Shown here one piece after another: positions 26,033-35,276 of a stretch of 45,993 nt of DNA. A program made the position numbers and the translations under genes. The notes beneath the pieces were generated by a model, which saw only the letters and a list, made by a program, of their open reading frames with translations, was not told the origin of the DNA and ran no database searches. Within the stretch, counting starts at the first letter, position 1. Each line of letters starts with the position of its first letter. The DNA lies in NCBI GenBank assembly GCA_013152475.1, contig JAADGH010000162.1, forward strand, positions 1 through 45,993, in the 5' to 3' direction. Source of the stretch: Planctomycetota bacterium. GTDB taxonomy: Bacteria; Planctomycetota; Brocadiia; JAADGH01.

Positions 26033-26803
26033 TCAGCTCAACCCCATTGCCTTGAGGTTGTCGTAGCTGATCTTCAACGACTCGAAGGGGTCGCGGTCGT
26101 AGCACTGGTCCTGCTCGACGAGGTAGTACTCCGCGCCGCCTTCCTCGCCGGCCTTGATGATCTCGGGCCAGTTCAGGTTGCCCTCGCCGATCTCGGCAAA
26201 GCGCTGCTCACGGTCAGGCATGATGCACATATCTTTGAAGTGGAGCAGGGGCTCGCGGCCGGCGCACTTCTTGATCCAGGCCACGGGATCGGCGCCGCCG
26301 TGCTGGATCCAGTAGGTGTCGATCTCGGCCTTGAGGACGGAGGGGTCGCTCTGCTCGTAGACCATCTCGAGCCAGGTCTTCTCGCCATAGCGCGCCAGCT
26401 CCTGGCTGTGGTTGTGGTACGAGAAGTCCATGCCCTCGGCGGCCAGCTTCTCCGCAACGGGCTTGAGCTCATCGATGAACTGCTTCACGCCTTCGACGCT
26501 CCGGTAGTCGTTGGACAGCCCGCCGATGGCCAGGTGCTGACAGTCATAAATCTTGTGCTCCTCGATCACCTCGTCCAACGTGTTCAGGAACGCATCCCAC
26601 GGGGCATGCGTCGCGGCGATCTTCAGGCCGTTGTCCGCCATCACCTTCGCCACGTCCTTCGGGTCGATGTCGCCGATGCCCGAGAGCTGGACCGCCGTGT
26701 ACCCCATGTCCGCCACCTTCTTGGCGCTCTCCTGCAGGTCGGGAAGCGTCTTGCAGGAATCCCGAACCGTGTACAACTGCGCGCCAACCACTCCTTTCGC
26801 CAT
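26033..26803 (-). CDS. Sugar phosphate isomerase/epimerase-like TIM barrel
   Basis: 256 residues, AGGAG 6 nt before ATG. AP-endonuclease-2/xylose-isomerase-like fold: GAQLYTVRDSC at the first strand, GYTAVQLSGIG, ATHAPW, FSYHNHSQEL, AEIDTYWIQHGGADPV, LLHFKDM and EIGEGNLNWPEI, the metal- and substrate-binding positions of the family. Such enzymes isomerise or epimerise sugars or inositols; substrate unknown. No signal peptide. A sigma70 promoter precedes it (26865-26893). Confidence 0.9.
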   Translation of the reverse strand: MAKGVVGAQLYTVRDSCKTLPDLQESAKKVADMGYTAVQLSGIGDIDPKDVAKVMADNGLKIAATHAPWDAFLNTLDEVIEEHKIYDCQHLAIGGLSNDYRSVEGVKQFIDELKPVAEKLAAEGMDFSYHNHSQELARYGEKTWLEMVYEQSDPSVLKAEIDTYWIQHGGADPVAWIKKCAGREPLLHFKDMCIMPDREQRFAEIGEGNLNWPEIIKAGEEGGAEYYLVEQDQCYDRDPFESLKISYDNLKAMGLS

Positions 26804-26864
26804 GTCAATCTCCTAACCCATCAGAACCAATCAATGTGTTCCTACAGACGGAACACTGCCCGTC

Positions 26865-26893
26865 ATTCTACCCTCTTGTATTTGCCCTTTCAA
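26865..26893 (-). promoter_or_regulatory. Sigma70 promoter of the TIM-barrel gene
   Basis: Minus-strand TTGAAA (26893-26888), 17-bp spacer, TAGAAT (26870-26865). Confidence 0.6.
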
Positions 26894-26999
26894 TCCCCTG
26901 TTCTTGAGTCGCGGTGTAGATCGCCTGAAAAAAGGCAAACCAAAAAAACAATCCGTGGCAGATGCTCCTGCTGAGGCGGGGTCAGGATATGGACCGGCG

Positions 27000-28313
27000 C
27001 TACGGTTGCGCCCTCAACATATCAATGAGCTTCGGGCCGTAGCGGTCGTGCAGGATCTCGAAGGCCGCGCGGCGTACATCGGGGTGGAACTGATTGAGCG
27101 CCATGATGAGCTGCTCGCGAGATGAAGGTTCGGGCATGTTGGCCAGGGCATACACCGAGGCAAGGCGGACATAGCTGTGCTCGTCACGGAGATGCAGTGT
27201 CAGCAGCCCGATGGACGGTTCGTGGCCGAGCCACCCCAGCGCCTCCACCGCGTTCATACGGACGAGACCATCCTGATTGTCCACCTCCTTCGTAATGTAT
27301 CCCAACGCCTTCTCCGCCCCCAGCTTGTAGAGCGACGCCGCAAGCCAAACGGACACGGAGAGGTTCCCCTCGCCTTCCAGTTGATCCGCCAGCGCGTCAC
27401 CGGCGGCAGCATCGCCGATCTCGCCCAACGCCTTGGCCGATCTCCGCCGGACCTCCGGGGACCAGTCGGCAAGCATTTCGATCAAGGCGGAAACGGTCGC
27501 CGGGTCGCCGATCTTCCCCAGCGCCTCGGCCGCCGCAGCGCGAAGGGGAATGCGCTCCGACTTGAGCATGTTCAGCAGCGATCCGGTGGCCTCGGCATCG
27601 CCGACGGTGCCGAGGGTCTGCGCCGACAGTTCACTGACGTTCCACTTGGGGTCCTTCAGGAGCCCCATGAGGGCCGGCACAGCGGCCCTGGCCCGGCCCT
27701 CGCCCAGCTCGAAGATGGCCTCCTGTCGCACCTCCTCAGACTCGGTCGTGGCCCACTGGATGAGGATCGGGACGGCCGACGGATCGCCCAACTTCCGGAG
27801 CGCTCGGGCGGCAGCCAGCTTGACCTCCCAACTCTTGTCGGTCAGACGCTTCTTCATCTCAGGAATCGCAGCCTTGTCACCCATCATGCCAAGGGCGTCG
27901 CACGCCGCGGCCCGGCCCTTGGCCTTGGTCTCGCGCGTGGCCATGCAGAGGCGATGGACTGTGGCGGGATCAGCGATCCGACCGAGGGCGATCGCGGCGG
28001 CGCAGCGCACGTTCAGCTTGTGGTCGCCGACGGCGCGAAGCAGGGCCGGCACGGCCTCACGGCAGCCGATCCGACCGAGCGCCTCGGCGGCGAAGGCCCG
28101 GACGCCCGACGACCGGCTTCTGAGGGCCTCGGTCAGGAAGGTGACGACTGTCTCGCCGCGCGCGGTGTACTCGCACTGTAGGCGGTACCAGTCCTTCTCC
28201 TTCATTTCCTGCCGAAGGGTTTTACTGGCCTCGTTGCAGGAACAGATGGATAAGGTGAGGAACAGGGCCGATATACCAAGGGAAAGGGTATTTTGCAATC
28301 TCCGGTCGATCAT
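27000..28313 (-). CDS. HEAT-repeat (PBS-lyase type) protein, probable lipoprotein or secreted
   Basis: 437 residues. The N-terminal hydrophobic segment ends in SICSC, a possible lipobox with Cys26. The rest is about a dozen repeats of around 31 residues of the type 'VR..AA.ALG.IGD..AVPALI..L', for example VRAFAAEALGRIGCREAVPALL. HEAT arrays serve as protein-binding scaffolds and occur in very large numbers in planctomycetes. Function unknown. GAGGA precedes the ATG, and a sigma70 promoter lies at 28364-28391. Confidence 0.88.
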   Translation of the reverse strand: MIDRRLQNTLSLGISALFLTLSICSCNEASKTLRQEMKEKDWYRLQCEYTARGETVVTFLTEALRSRSSGVRAFAAEALGRIGCREAVPALLRAVGDHKLNVRCAAAIALGRIADPATVHRLCMATRETKAKGRAAACDALGMMGDKAAIPEMKKRLTDKSWEVKLAAARALRKLGDPSAVPILIQWATTESEEVRQEAIFELGEGRARAAVPALMGLLKDPKWNVSELSAQTLGTVGDAEATGSLLNMLKSERIPLRAAAAEALGKIGDPATVSALIEMLADWSPEVRRRSAKALGEIGDAAAGDALADQLEGEGNLSVSVWLAASLYKLGAEKALGYITKEVDNQDGLVRMNAVEALGWLGHEPSIGLLTLHLRDEHSYVRLASVYALANMPEPSSREQLIMALNQFHPDVRRAAFEILHDRYGPKLIDMLRAQP

Positions 28314-28363
28314 GGTTTCCTCTCATGTTCGGGGATAGTTCTCCCAGAATGCGCTCTCCGCAT

Positions 28364-28391
28364 ATTGTATCCACAAATTCGTGAGAGTCAA
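28364..28391 (-). promoter_or_regulatory. Sigma70 promoter of the HEAT-repeat gene
   Basis: Minus-strand TTGACT (28391-28386), 16-bp spacer, TACAAT (28369-28364). Confidence 0.65.
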
Positions 28392-28500
28392 GAAAGGAGA
28401 ATGGCGTAAAAAATCCTCGATTCCCCCGTCGTCCTTTAGTAAGATCACACCCGTTGTGATTCCGAACGGGACCGTTGGTTTTCCCTTAACGGAGTGAGAT

Positions 28501-31500
28501 ATGAAAACAATGCGCCTGTTGCTGCTGGGTATGGTCGTATCGTTTGCAGCCGCGCCCCTGGGACGTGCGCAGGACACGGACGGCGATGGTATTCCAAATA
28601 CCATTGAACAGGATCTCGGCACGAATCCAGACTATGCCGAGAAACTCGACCTCGTTTATGACGACAAAGCGAAGGACGAGGGCGACAAGTCCATTAGCAA
28701 GGACAACTATCTTCCCTCCCACGACATCACGAAGGTTTACTTCGGCAACATCGCCGGCAATCGGTTTATGTGGCGGATTGAATTCCTGAAGCCCATCGAC
28801 AAGGACCAACTCAGCTTCATCATCTACCTCGACGCGGACAACAATCCGAAGAACGGCCGGAAGGATATGCCCGGCGTCGATTTCATGTTCCACACGACTT
28901 CCACTTCGGTCTTTGCCCCGGATGGGTCGAGGACCTCGGACGGCAAGACGCGCGTATGGATCGACGGCAACAGGCTCACCTTCGTTCGCGATGTGGATCT
29001 GCATCAGGAAGGGGGCAAATCCGTCTTCAACATGCGCCTCCTCTGCGAGACGCGCAAGCCGCACAAATTCGTGGACAGCACTCCCAAAATCGAGGTGAAA
29101 GGACAGGGCATGTCCGACCGAAAGAAAATGCCGACGCTCGCCGACATCACGGAAAATCAAAACGTGGAGGGGCTGTACGGATTGGACCGAATCCGAAAGA
29201 TCAAGGCCGACAAGGACAACATCCACATCCGCATCGGCGACACCGACATGGACGGCTACATGTATGACATTTTCACGGAATACAAGGAATCGTCGGCCCG
29301 GATGACCCGCACCAAGGGCAGCGTATCGTTCACCGTGCCCAAGGCCGGGAAGTACTATCCGGCCTTCCTGACCTACGACGACTTCGGCGACGAGAAGTTC
29401 ACCCTCTCCATCGACGGCGTCCGGAAGGGCATTGCCGTTGCGACAAACGAGAACCGGCGGACGTGGTTGTTCTGGCTGACCCAGCCCATCGAATTCAAAG
29501 GGGGCGAGGTCGTGACCATCACCGCCATCGGGCCAACGGGTGCGCACCGGCTGGAGGACCTGTTCCTTTTGAAGAACAAACCGAAGCCGAGAAGCCGGGA
29601 GTTCACATTCAGCGAGATTCATGCCGATCCGATCTTTGAGGGGAAAGACGTCTCCGCCCGGGTGACCTGGATCAGCTCGTGGTCCACGCCATCGGTCGCC
29701 GAATACGGGACCGATGCAACGTACGGCAAGGTGGCCGACATGGATGTCCCCGCAGCCAAGAAGCCGGCGTGCAATCATCGCGTCTACGTTCACAATCTGG
29801 AGGAAGGCAAGACCTATCACTTCCGTGTCGTGGGAGTGGATCCCAAGGGCAATCGCATCGAGTCAAAAGATTTCACCTTCGCGACGACACGACCCGCGCC
29901 GTTTATCGGCAACGTGAAGCACGGTCAACTGGCCTTGACGTTCAAGAACGACTTGGACGTGGATTACGTCTCCTGGCCGGTAACATCCGGCATCCCGTTC
30001 CCGAAGGGCGCACTGGGATCGGACGAGAACATCCGCGTCCTCGACCCGAAGGGTGCGGAAGTCCCCCTCCAGACGAAGGTCTTGGCCCGGTGGCCCGACC
30101 GGAGTATCAAATGGGTCCTCCTCGATTTTCAGGCCAATGTCCCGAAGGGGGGCGAGTCGATCTATACCATGGAATACGGGACCGAGGTGAAACGCGCTGA
30201 GCCGAAGACCCCGCTCATGGTCGAGGAAGGGCAGGATACGATCACGGTCGTGACCGGGCCGGTGAAGCTTGTGCTCAATAAAAAGAAGTTCGACTTCCTC
30301 GGCAAGGTCTGGCTGGACCAGAACGGTGACGGAAAATTCACGAATAACGAGTTGGTTTCTCAAGGCGGGGATAAGGCGGGTATCTTCCTCACTGCCGACG
30401 ACGGGACGGTTTACTCCTCCCTCTCGCCGCCCGACGAGGTGGTCGTCGAAGAGGCCGGACCGTGCCGGGCGACGATCAAGATCGCCGGGACGCACAAGGC
30501 GCAGGGAAAGGACCTGTTCCGCTATATCGTCCGGATCAACGCCTATGCCGGCCTGCCGCACCTCCGCGTGTTCCACACGTGGGAAAACAACCACATCGCG
30601 GAGAATTTCACAAAAATCACGAACCTTTTCCTGAGCACCCCATTGGCCGGCGGCGTGCAGCACTGCGCCATGGGTGGGGATGAAAAAGCCATCACCGGCG
30701 ATCCGGGCAAGGGCGACATCCGGCTGTTCCAGAACTTCGACGACAAATACACCGTGACCACCGGCACAGCCGAGACGACCAAGGGCAAGCGCGCCGCCGG
30801 CTGGGCCACGGCGTCCGACGGGAAAAAGGGCGTCACCACCGCCGTGCGCTGGTTCTGGCAGCTCTATCCCAAGGATTTCATTATCGACAAAAGTGGAATT
30901 CGTGTCGGCATCTGCCCCACCCTCGGCAAGGAGGACTACGCCGAATTCCCCTTCGAAGGGGAACAGCACTATCTCTACTACTATCTCCTGAACGGCCGCT
31001 ACAAGCTGAAGCAGGGCTGCTCCAAGCGCCATGAGCTGCTTTATTACTTCCATAAGGGCGATGCGCAGTCCGCCGACGCCGCCCGCCATGCCAAGTGCTT
31101 CGAGAAGCCCCTCGTCGCCGTCGCCCCGGCGAAGTGGTACTGCGACAGCAAGGCCTTCTACGATGTCTGGCCGAAGGACATGAAGCGGTTCAAAGCCTAT
31201 GAGATCGGCATCGAGAACAGCCTCAAGGTCTACCTCCTCCGCCGGGAGATGGTGAAGGAGTACGGCATGTTGAACTTCGGCGACTGGTACGGCGAGCGAC
31301 GGGTGAACTGGGGCAACATCGAGTACGACACGCAGCACGGCATGTGCCTCCACTTCATCCGCAGCGGCATCCTCGATTTCTTCTACACCGGACAACAGGC
31401 TCAGCAGCACAACCAGGACGTGGATACGGTTCGCTACTACAGCGACCCGCGCCGCGTCGGGGGCGTCTGGGCGCACTGCATGGGGCATGTGGGCGAGTAC

Positions 31501-32724
31501 TACAAGATCCCCGCCGCGCCTCCCGGCACGCCCCGAGGCGGAATGAGCGTGACCCACACCTGGTGCGAGGGGCACATGGATTACTACTACCTCACCGGCG
31601 ACCCGCGCGCCCTCAAGGCGGCAAAGATGATCGCCGACCACTACGACTGGCAGTACACCAAGGAGTATGACTTCACCAACGGCCGCACCGCCGGATGGCA
31701 CCTCATCCTCACGCTGGGGGTCTACAACGGGACGTATGATCCGTACTACCTGAACGCCGCAAAGATTATCGTGGCCCGCGTAGCCGAGCGGCAGCGACCC
31801 GACGGCGGCTGGCGCCGGCAGTTGGTACCGGGCCACTGCTTCGACATCCCGCGCCATCACGGCAACGCCATGTTTATGATCGGCATCCTGCTGGATGGAC
31901 TGAAGTACTACCACGGGTTCACGCACGATCCGAAGGTGGCGAAGATGATCGTCGAGGGCGCAGAGTACATCATCAGGGAAACGTGGGAGAACGACCCGAA
32001 GTACTATTGCTTCCGGTACACCTCGTGCCCGAACAGCAGCAAGGGACACGGGGTGACCATGGCGTACTGCCACCCCTTCACGTATGCGTATCGCCTGAGC
32101 CAGAAGGAAATCTTCAAGGATGTCGTCATGAAGGGAGCAAGTATCAGCGTGTCGAGAAGCCTGTACGGCAAGGGCTTCTCGTCCGCCTACCGCACAGGCC
32201 CACGTGCGCTTTACGACATCGCCCTCTGGGGCGGGACGTTCCTGCCGGCGCCCCCGCCGAAGTTCATTGAGCCGACGTGGTACAAAAAGGCCGTCATCAT
32301 CCAGGCCGAGGACTTCACCGGCCAGGGCGGGGGTCAGGTTCAATTCAAAACGGACCGCCCCACTACGGTGGGCAAGATGATCACCTACTGGCACGCGAAC
32401 CTCGGCCACTGGCTCGAGTGGAAGGCGAAGGTCCCGAAGACGGGCAAGTATTCGATCGTCTTCCGTTACGCCACGAACTGCAAAAACACGCAGCGCGACC
32501 TGAAGATCGATGGCACATACCCCCACCCCGCGTGCAAGGTGATTCGCTTCAAGTCCACCGGCGGGTTTGGTGTAAAGGCGGACCAGTGGCAGTACCTGAC
32601 CGTGAGCGACGAGAAGGGCAAACCGGTCCTCTTCGACCTGTCGGCCGGCGAGCACACGATCTGGATGAGCAACCTGAACGACGGCCTCGGCGTGGACTTC
32701 ATCGCCCTCGTGCCGGAGAAGTGA
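28501..32724 (+). CDS. Giant secreted multidomain protein, PcRGLX/PL26-like exo-rhamnogalacturonan lyase
   Basis: 1407 residues with GGAG 6 nt before ATG and a signal peptide (cut near GRA-QD). In order: a calcium-binding thrombospondin-3/dockerin-like motif (DTDGDGIPNTIEQDLGTNP, 25-43); a beta domain to about 360; a fibronectin-III-like domain (about 375-465, ending VYVHNLEEGKTYHFRVVGVD); a core from GIPFPKGALGSDENIRVLD that matches the first domain of the PcRGLX family, followed by an alpha/alpha-barrel rich in Trp, His and Tyr (for example THTWCEGHMDYYYLTGDP); and a C-terminal CBM6/35-like module (about 1275-1404, AVIIQAEDFTGQGG to GVDFIALVP). It likely acts on a pectin-like or other acidic polysaccharide outside the cytoplasm. 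Exact specificity is inference. Confidence 0.85.
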   Translation: MKTMRLLLLGMVVSFAAAPLGRAQDTDGDGIPNTIEQDLGTNPDYAEKLDLVYDDKAKDEGDKSISKDNYLPSHDITKVYFGNIAGNRFMWRIEFLKPIDKDQLSFIIYLDADNNPKNGRKDMPGVDFMFHTTSTSVFAPDGSRTSDGKTRVWIDGNRLTFVRDVDLHQEGGKSVFNMRLLCETRKPHKFVDSTPKIEVKGQGMSDRKKMPTLADITENQNVEGLYGLDRIRKIKADKDNIHIRIGDTDMDGYMYDIFTEYKESSARMTRTKGSVSFTVPKAGKYYPAFLTYDDFGDEKFTLSIDGVRKGIAVATNENRRTWLFWLTQPIEFKGGEVVTITAIGPTGAHRLEDLFLLKNKPKPRSREFTFSEIHADPIFEGKDVSARVTWISSWSTPSVAEYGTDATYGKVADMDVPAAKKPACNHRVYVHNLEEGKTYHFRVVGVDPKGNRIESKDFTFATTRPAPFIGNVKHGQLALTFKNDLDVDYVSWPVTSGIPFPKGALGSDENIRVLDPKGAEVPLQTKVLARWPDRSIKWVLLDFQANVPKGGESIYTMEYGTEVKRAEPKTPLMVEEGQDTITVVTGPVKLVLNKKKFDFLGKVWLDQNGDGKFTNNELVSQGGDKAGIFLTADDGTVYSSLSPPDEVVVEEAGPCRATIKIAGTHKAQGKDLFRYIVRINAYAGLPHLRVFHTWENNHIAENFTKITNLFLSTPLAGGVQHCAMGGDEKAITGDPGKGDIRLFQNFDDKYTVTTGTAETTKGKRAAGWATASDGKKGVTTAVRWFWQLYPKDFIIDKSGIRVGICPTLGKEDYAEFPFEGEQHYLYYYLLNGRYKLKQGCSKRHELLYYFHKGDAQSADAARHAKCFEKPLVAVAPAKWYCDSKAFYDVWPKDMKRFKAYEIGIENSLKVYLLRREMVKEYGMLNFGDWYGERRVNWGNIEYDTQHGMCLHFIRSGILDFFYTGQQAQQHNQDVDTVRYYSDPRRVGGVWAHCMGHVGEYYKIPAAPPGTPRGGMSVTHTWCEGHMDYYYLTGDPRALKAAKMIADHYDWQYTKEYDFTNGRTAGWHLILTLGVYNGTYDPYYLNAAKIIVARVAERQRPDGGWRRQLVPGHCFDIPRHHGNAMFMIGILLDGLKYYHGFTHDPKVAKMIVEGAEYIIRETWENDPKYYCFRYTSCPNSSKGHGVTMAYCHPFTYAYRLSQKEIFKDVVMKGASISVSRSLYGKGFSSAYRTGPRALYDIALWGGTFLPAPPPKFIEPTWYKKAVIIQAEDFTGQGGGQVQFKTDRPTTVGKMITYWHANLGHWLEWKAKVPKTGKYSIVFRYATNCKNTQRDLKIDGTYPHPACKVIRFKSTGGFGVKADQWQYLTVSDEKGKPVLFDLSAGEHTIWMSNLNDGLGVDFIALVPEK

Positions 32725-32740
32725 GGGAGCATCGGCATTC

Positions 32741-33850
32741 TCAGAGCTGGATCGGATACGTGCCGATCTCCTTCGCGTAGGCCACGGACCGGACGAGGGT
32801 GTCGGGATTGACGCCGGGGTAGGTCTCCCCGCCGATGGCCAGGGCGTAGCCGCCGCCGGGCGCGCCGATCCGAACGGCGTGCTCCACGGCAGGCTTGGCG
32901 GTCTCGAAATCGTAGTAGAGATCCTTGCAATTCAGGCCGCCGCTGAAGAAGACCTTGCCGCCCAAATACTTTTTCGCATTTTCGATCTTGCTGAACCCGC
33001 CCATGTCCATGCTGGTCAGCTTCATGTCGTTGGCGTACATCTCGAAGTGGTGGTCGTTCGGGCCGTCGGCGTGGAAGGACCTGCCCGCGGGACCGTACTT
33101 GTCGTAGATGGCCTTGTTGTATTTGAAGATCTGGTCGCGATACATGGCGTTGGAAATGAAGGCGGAGTTGTCGTCGGCAAGGCCGATGGAGGTGCTCTTG
33201 CCGCCGGAGCGCTTGAGGTAAAAGTCCCGGAGCTTGCAGAAGGCCTCGAAGCACTTGTCGAACAGCTTTGCGGCCATCGCCTTGTCCACGGCCATGAGCT
33301 CATAGACCTTATCCGCCCCCATGAGGGCGCAGGCGCAGGAGATCGGCGGGTGGATGCCGATCTGCCCGCCGCCGACGGGCAGGTCGATGCCGCGCTTCTC
33401 GACGTTCTCTTTGAATTCTGCGAACTCCTTGTCCAGCTTTTTGACCGCCGGGTGCGTCTCCGGATCGGGGACGGGAAGCGTTTCGATGTCGGCGGGATCG
33501 TGCAGTATCTCGACCGCACGGGGCGACGTGTCGTCGGGGTACTCGATGGGCATGTCCCAGTACATGGCCTCGCCGATGGGGCCGAGGTCGTAGGTGATGC
33601 TGTAGGATGTCCGATCGTCGTCGAGGGTCTCGTAGGCCCACTCCAGACCCTTGAGCTGCACCTCGATCTTCACGTCGGGGTCGGTGTAGTAGTCGCGGAT
33701 GTTGTAGCCGAAAAGGCGGGAGTAGTAGCTGCCTGCCGTGCTGATGAGGATCGGCACGCGGTCCGGCTCCTCGAAGCGGCGGGCGATGGCGAGGCGCTCT
33801 CTGGACTCTGCAATCTTCTTCTCATACTTCTTAGGATCGAAACCGGACAT
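32741..33850 (-). CDS. Uroporphyrinogen-decarboxylase-like (MtaA/MtbA superfamily) protein
   Basis: 369 residues from ATG 33850, one base after the stop of the upstream gene. The UroD fold is seen in DRVPILISTAGSYYSRLFG, LADDNSAFISNAMYRDQIFKYNKAIYD, HADGPNDHHFEMYANDMKLTSMDMG and GGETYPGVNPD. Members outside haem synthesis are often corrinoid-dependent methyltransferases or of unknown role; many such paralogues occur in planctomycetes and related phyla. The neighbour upstream is a thioredoxin-fold protein, but no corrinoid protein gene is close. It converges on the lyase-like gene with a 16-bp gap. Confidence 0.85.
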   Translation of the reverse strand: MSGFDPKKYEKKIAESRERLAIARRFEEPDRVPILISTAGSYYSRLFGYNIRDYYTDPDVKIEVQLKGLEWAYETLDDDRTSYSITYDLGPIGEAMYWDMPIEYPDDTSPRAVEILHDPADIETLPVPDPETHPAVKKLDKEFAEFKENVEKRGIDLPVGGGQIGIHPPISCACALMGADKVYELMAVDKAMAAKLFDKCFEAFCKLRDFYLKRSGGKSTSIGLADDNSAFISNAMYRDQIFKYNKAIYDKYGPAGRSFHADGPNDHHFEMYANDMKLTSMDMGGFSKIENAKKYLGGKVFFSGGLNCKDLYYDFETAKPAVEHAVRIGAPGGGYALAIGGETYPGVNPDTLVRSVAYAKEIGTYPIQL

Positions 33851-33851
33851 G

Positions 33852-34373
33852 CTACTTCTTCTCCTTCGTCGCGCGCGCCGCCGCGAGGGCGATGTCGAGC
33901 TCGTCATCGTTCAGGGCCTGCGCCGCGTTCTGCCAACAGACCAATCCGTTTTTGCCGATGATGTAGATATAGGGCGCAATGGTGTTGCTGTATGCGCCTG
34001 CGGTCTTCGTGTCGGGATCGGACAGGACGGGGTACGGGATGCCCTTTTCCTTCACCCACTTCGCGACCTTTTTCGCATTTTCATGCGTGACGGCGATGAG
34101 AACCACGTCTTTCTTAGAGTATTTCTCATAGATTTCCTTCATCCGGGGAACGAGTGGCACGCAGTGCGGACACGTGGTGATCATGAATTCCAAGATCACC
34201 ACCTTTTTCTTTCTCTTGAGTTTTTTCAGCGTGAGGGACTTCTTGGTGTTCAGCCACGCCTTGCCTTGGATCTCCGGCGGCTTCTGGTACAAAAAGTCGG
34301 CCTGAGCCCAGAGCGATCCTGAGGCGGGGAAAAGAAATGCCAGGCCGAAAATCAGCACACACAGGCGTTTCAT
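33852..34373 (-). CDS. Periplasmic TlpA/AhpC-type thioredoxin-fold protein (CPHC)
   Basis: 173 residues with a signal peptide (MKRLCVLIFGLAFLFPASGSLWAQA). The thioredoxin motif is TTCPHC (about residues 67-72), followed by VPRMKEIYEKYSKKDVVLIAV and a conserved cis-Pro region (APYIYIIGKNG). A Lys-rich stretch precedes the redox helix. It probably reduces disulfides or catalyses thiol exchange in the periplasm. It is the second of two similar genes (next at 34418) and directly precedes the UroD-like gene. Confidence 0.88.
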   Translation of the reverse strand: MKRLCVLIFGLAFLFPASGSLWAQADFLYQKPPEIQGKAWLNTKKSLTLKKLKRKKKVVILEFMITTCPHCVPLVPRMKEIYEKYSKKDVVLIAVTHENAKKVAKWVKEKGIPYPVLSDPDTKTAGAYSNTIAPYIYIIGKNGLVCWQNAAQALNDDELDIALAAARATKEKK

Positions 34374-34417
34374 GGGATGCTCCTCCTACAAAAGGACAGG
34401 GACCCGGAGTTCCTGCC

Positions 34418-35092
34418 TTATTTCGCCGCTGCTTCCTTCAGCATGTCGCTGATCCGCTTCGTCTTCAGATAGTGCGGATGACCCTGCCAGATCACATAGC
34501 CGTAACGATTCACAATATAGCAGAACGGCACACACCGCATGGCGTACTTGCTGAAGGTCTTCGCGTCCTTATCAATGGCGACAGGGAAGGTAATGTTGCG
34601 CTCCTTGATGAACTTCTCCACCGTCTCTTTGTTATCCTTCAGGTCGCTGACGACCGTGATCACCTGGAACAGGGGTCCTGTGAACCGATTGTAGATGTCC
34701 TGCATGTGCTCGACCTGTTCCTGGCAATGCGGGCACTTTGTGAACCAGAACTCAAGCAGGACGAACTTCTTCTTCCGGAACTCCTGCAGCGTCATCGGCT
34801 TCTCCGCGTTGAACCACTGCGCCGTCTCAATCTCCGGGGCAATCTTGCCCTCCAGGTCCCACGTGGCCCCGGACTTGAGCGTGATCCCCCCGCCCTTCGC
34901 GCCTGCCTTGCACGACGCCTTCGGGGCGGGTTTGACCTCCGGCGCGGATTGGGCCGTGCGAGCCTTGCATTCGGGTTTCGCCTCGGCCTTCTTCTCGGCG
35001 GGAGCGGCCTTCTTCTCCGTTTCCTCGCATGCGCACAGCAGAACCATCAACGCCACGGCGGTGACCCCGGCGAACAGCGTTCTGGCCTTCAT
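34418..35092 (-). CDS. TlpA-type thioredoxin-fold lipoprotein (CPHC)
   Basis: 224 residues from ATG 35092 with AGGAGGG upstream; the frame extends a few codons further. The signal ends in LLCAC, a lipobox-like site with lipidated Cys about 21. A low-complexity Lys/Ala/Pro/Glu linker of 60 residues carries two more cysteines. The domain has FTKCPHCQEQVEHMQDIY and the later VPFCYIVNRYGYVIWQG. It likely faces the periplasm. It is a paralogue of the next gene, with a promoter at 35152-35180. Confidence 0.88.
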   Translation of the reverse strand: MKARTLFAGVTAVALMVLLCACEETEKKAAPAEKKAEAKPECKARTAQSAPEVKPAPKASCKAGAKGGGITLKSGATWDLEGKIAPEIETAQWFNAEKPMTLQEFRKKKFVLLEFWFTKCPHCQEQVEHMQDIYNRFTGPLFQVITVVSDLKDNKETVEKFIKERNITFPVAIDKDAKTFSKYAMRCVPFCYIVNRYGYVIWQGHPHYLKTKRISDMLKEAAAK

Positions 35093-35151
35093 GACTTCCC
35101 TCCTCTGTCGGAACATGGGCCGTTGTCAGATGCGGACCTCCCCATGCCCCA

Positions 35152-35180
35152 AGCATACACCATTGGCCGGAGCAAGTCAA
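35152..35180 (-). promoter_or_regulatory. Sigma70 promoter of the redoxin/UroD unit
   Basis: Minus-strand TTGACT (35180-35175), 17-bp spacer, TATGCT (35157-35152). It is back to back with the plus-strand promoter at 35212. Confidence 0.6.
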
Positions 35181-35211
35181 AAGTCAAAATATATGCCTCC
35201 GCTTTTTTGCG

Positions 35212-35240
35212 TTGACAGCCTCCGGCACCTGTGCTACGAT
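35212..35240 (+). promoter_or_regulatory. Sigma70 promoter of the PqqD/ABC operon
   Basis: TTGACA (35212-35217), 17-bp spacer, TACGAT (35235-35240). It places the gene start downstream at 35277 and excludes the longer open frame beginning upstream. Confidence 0.65.
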
Positions 35241-35276
35241 ACCGTCCGTTCGCAGGAAGAGGGTCAATTATCCCTT

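Noticed and set aside
26840..26846. Half-site TCCTACA near the TIM-barrel gene (and at 34384)
   Set aside because: The partner half is absent and no sigma54 promoter is near; expected by chance for a 7-mer.
29863..32655. Minus-strand open frame of 930 codons
   Set aside because: Antisense to the lyase-like gene at 28501-32724, which has signal peptide, ribosome site and recognisable domains; the product has low-complexity shadow composition.
34695..35276. N-terminal extension of the gene at 35277
   Set aside because: The frame runs antisense through the redoxin lipoprotein gene and across both divergent promoters; the ATG at 35277 follows the promoter.
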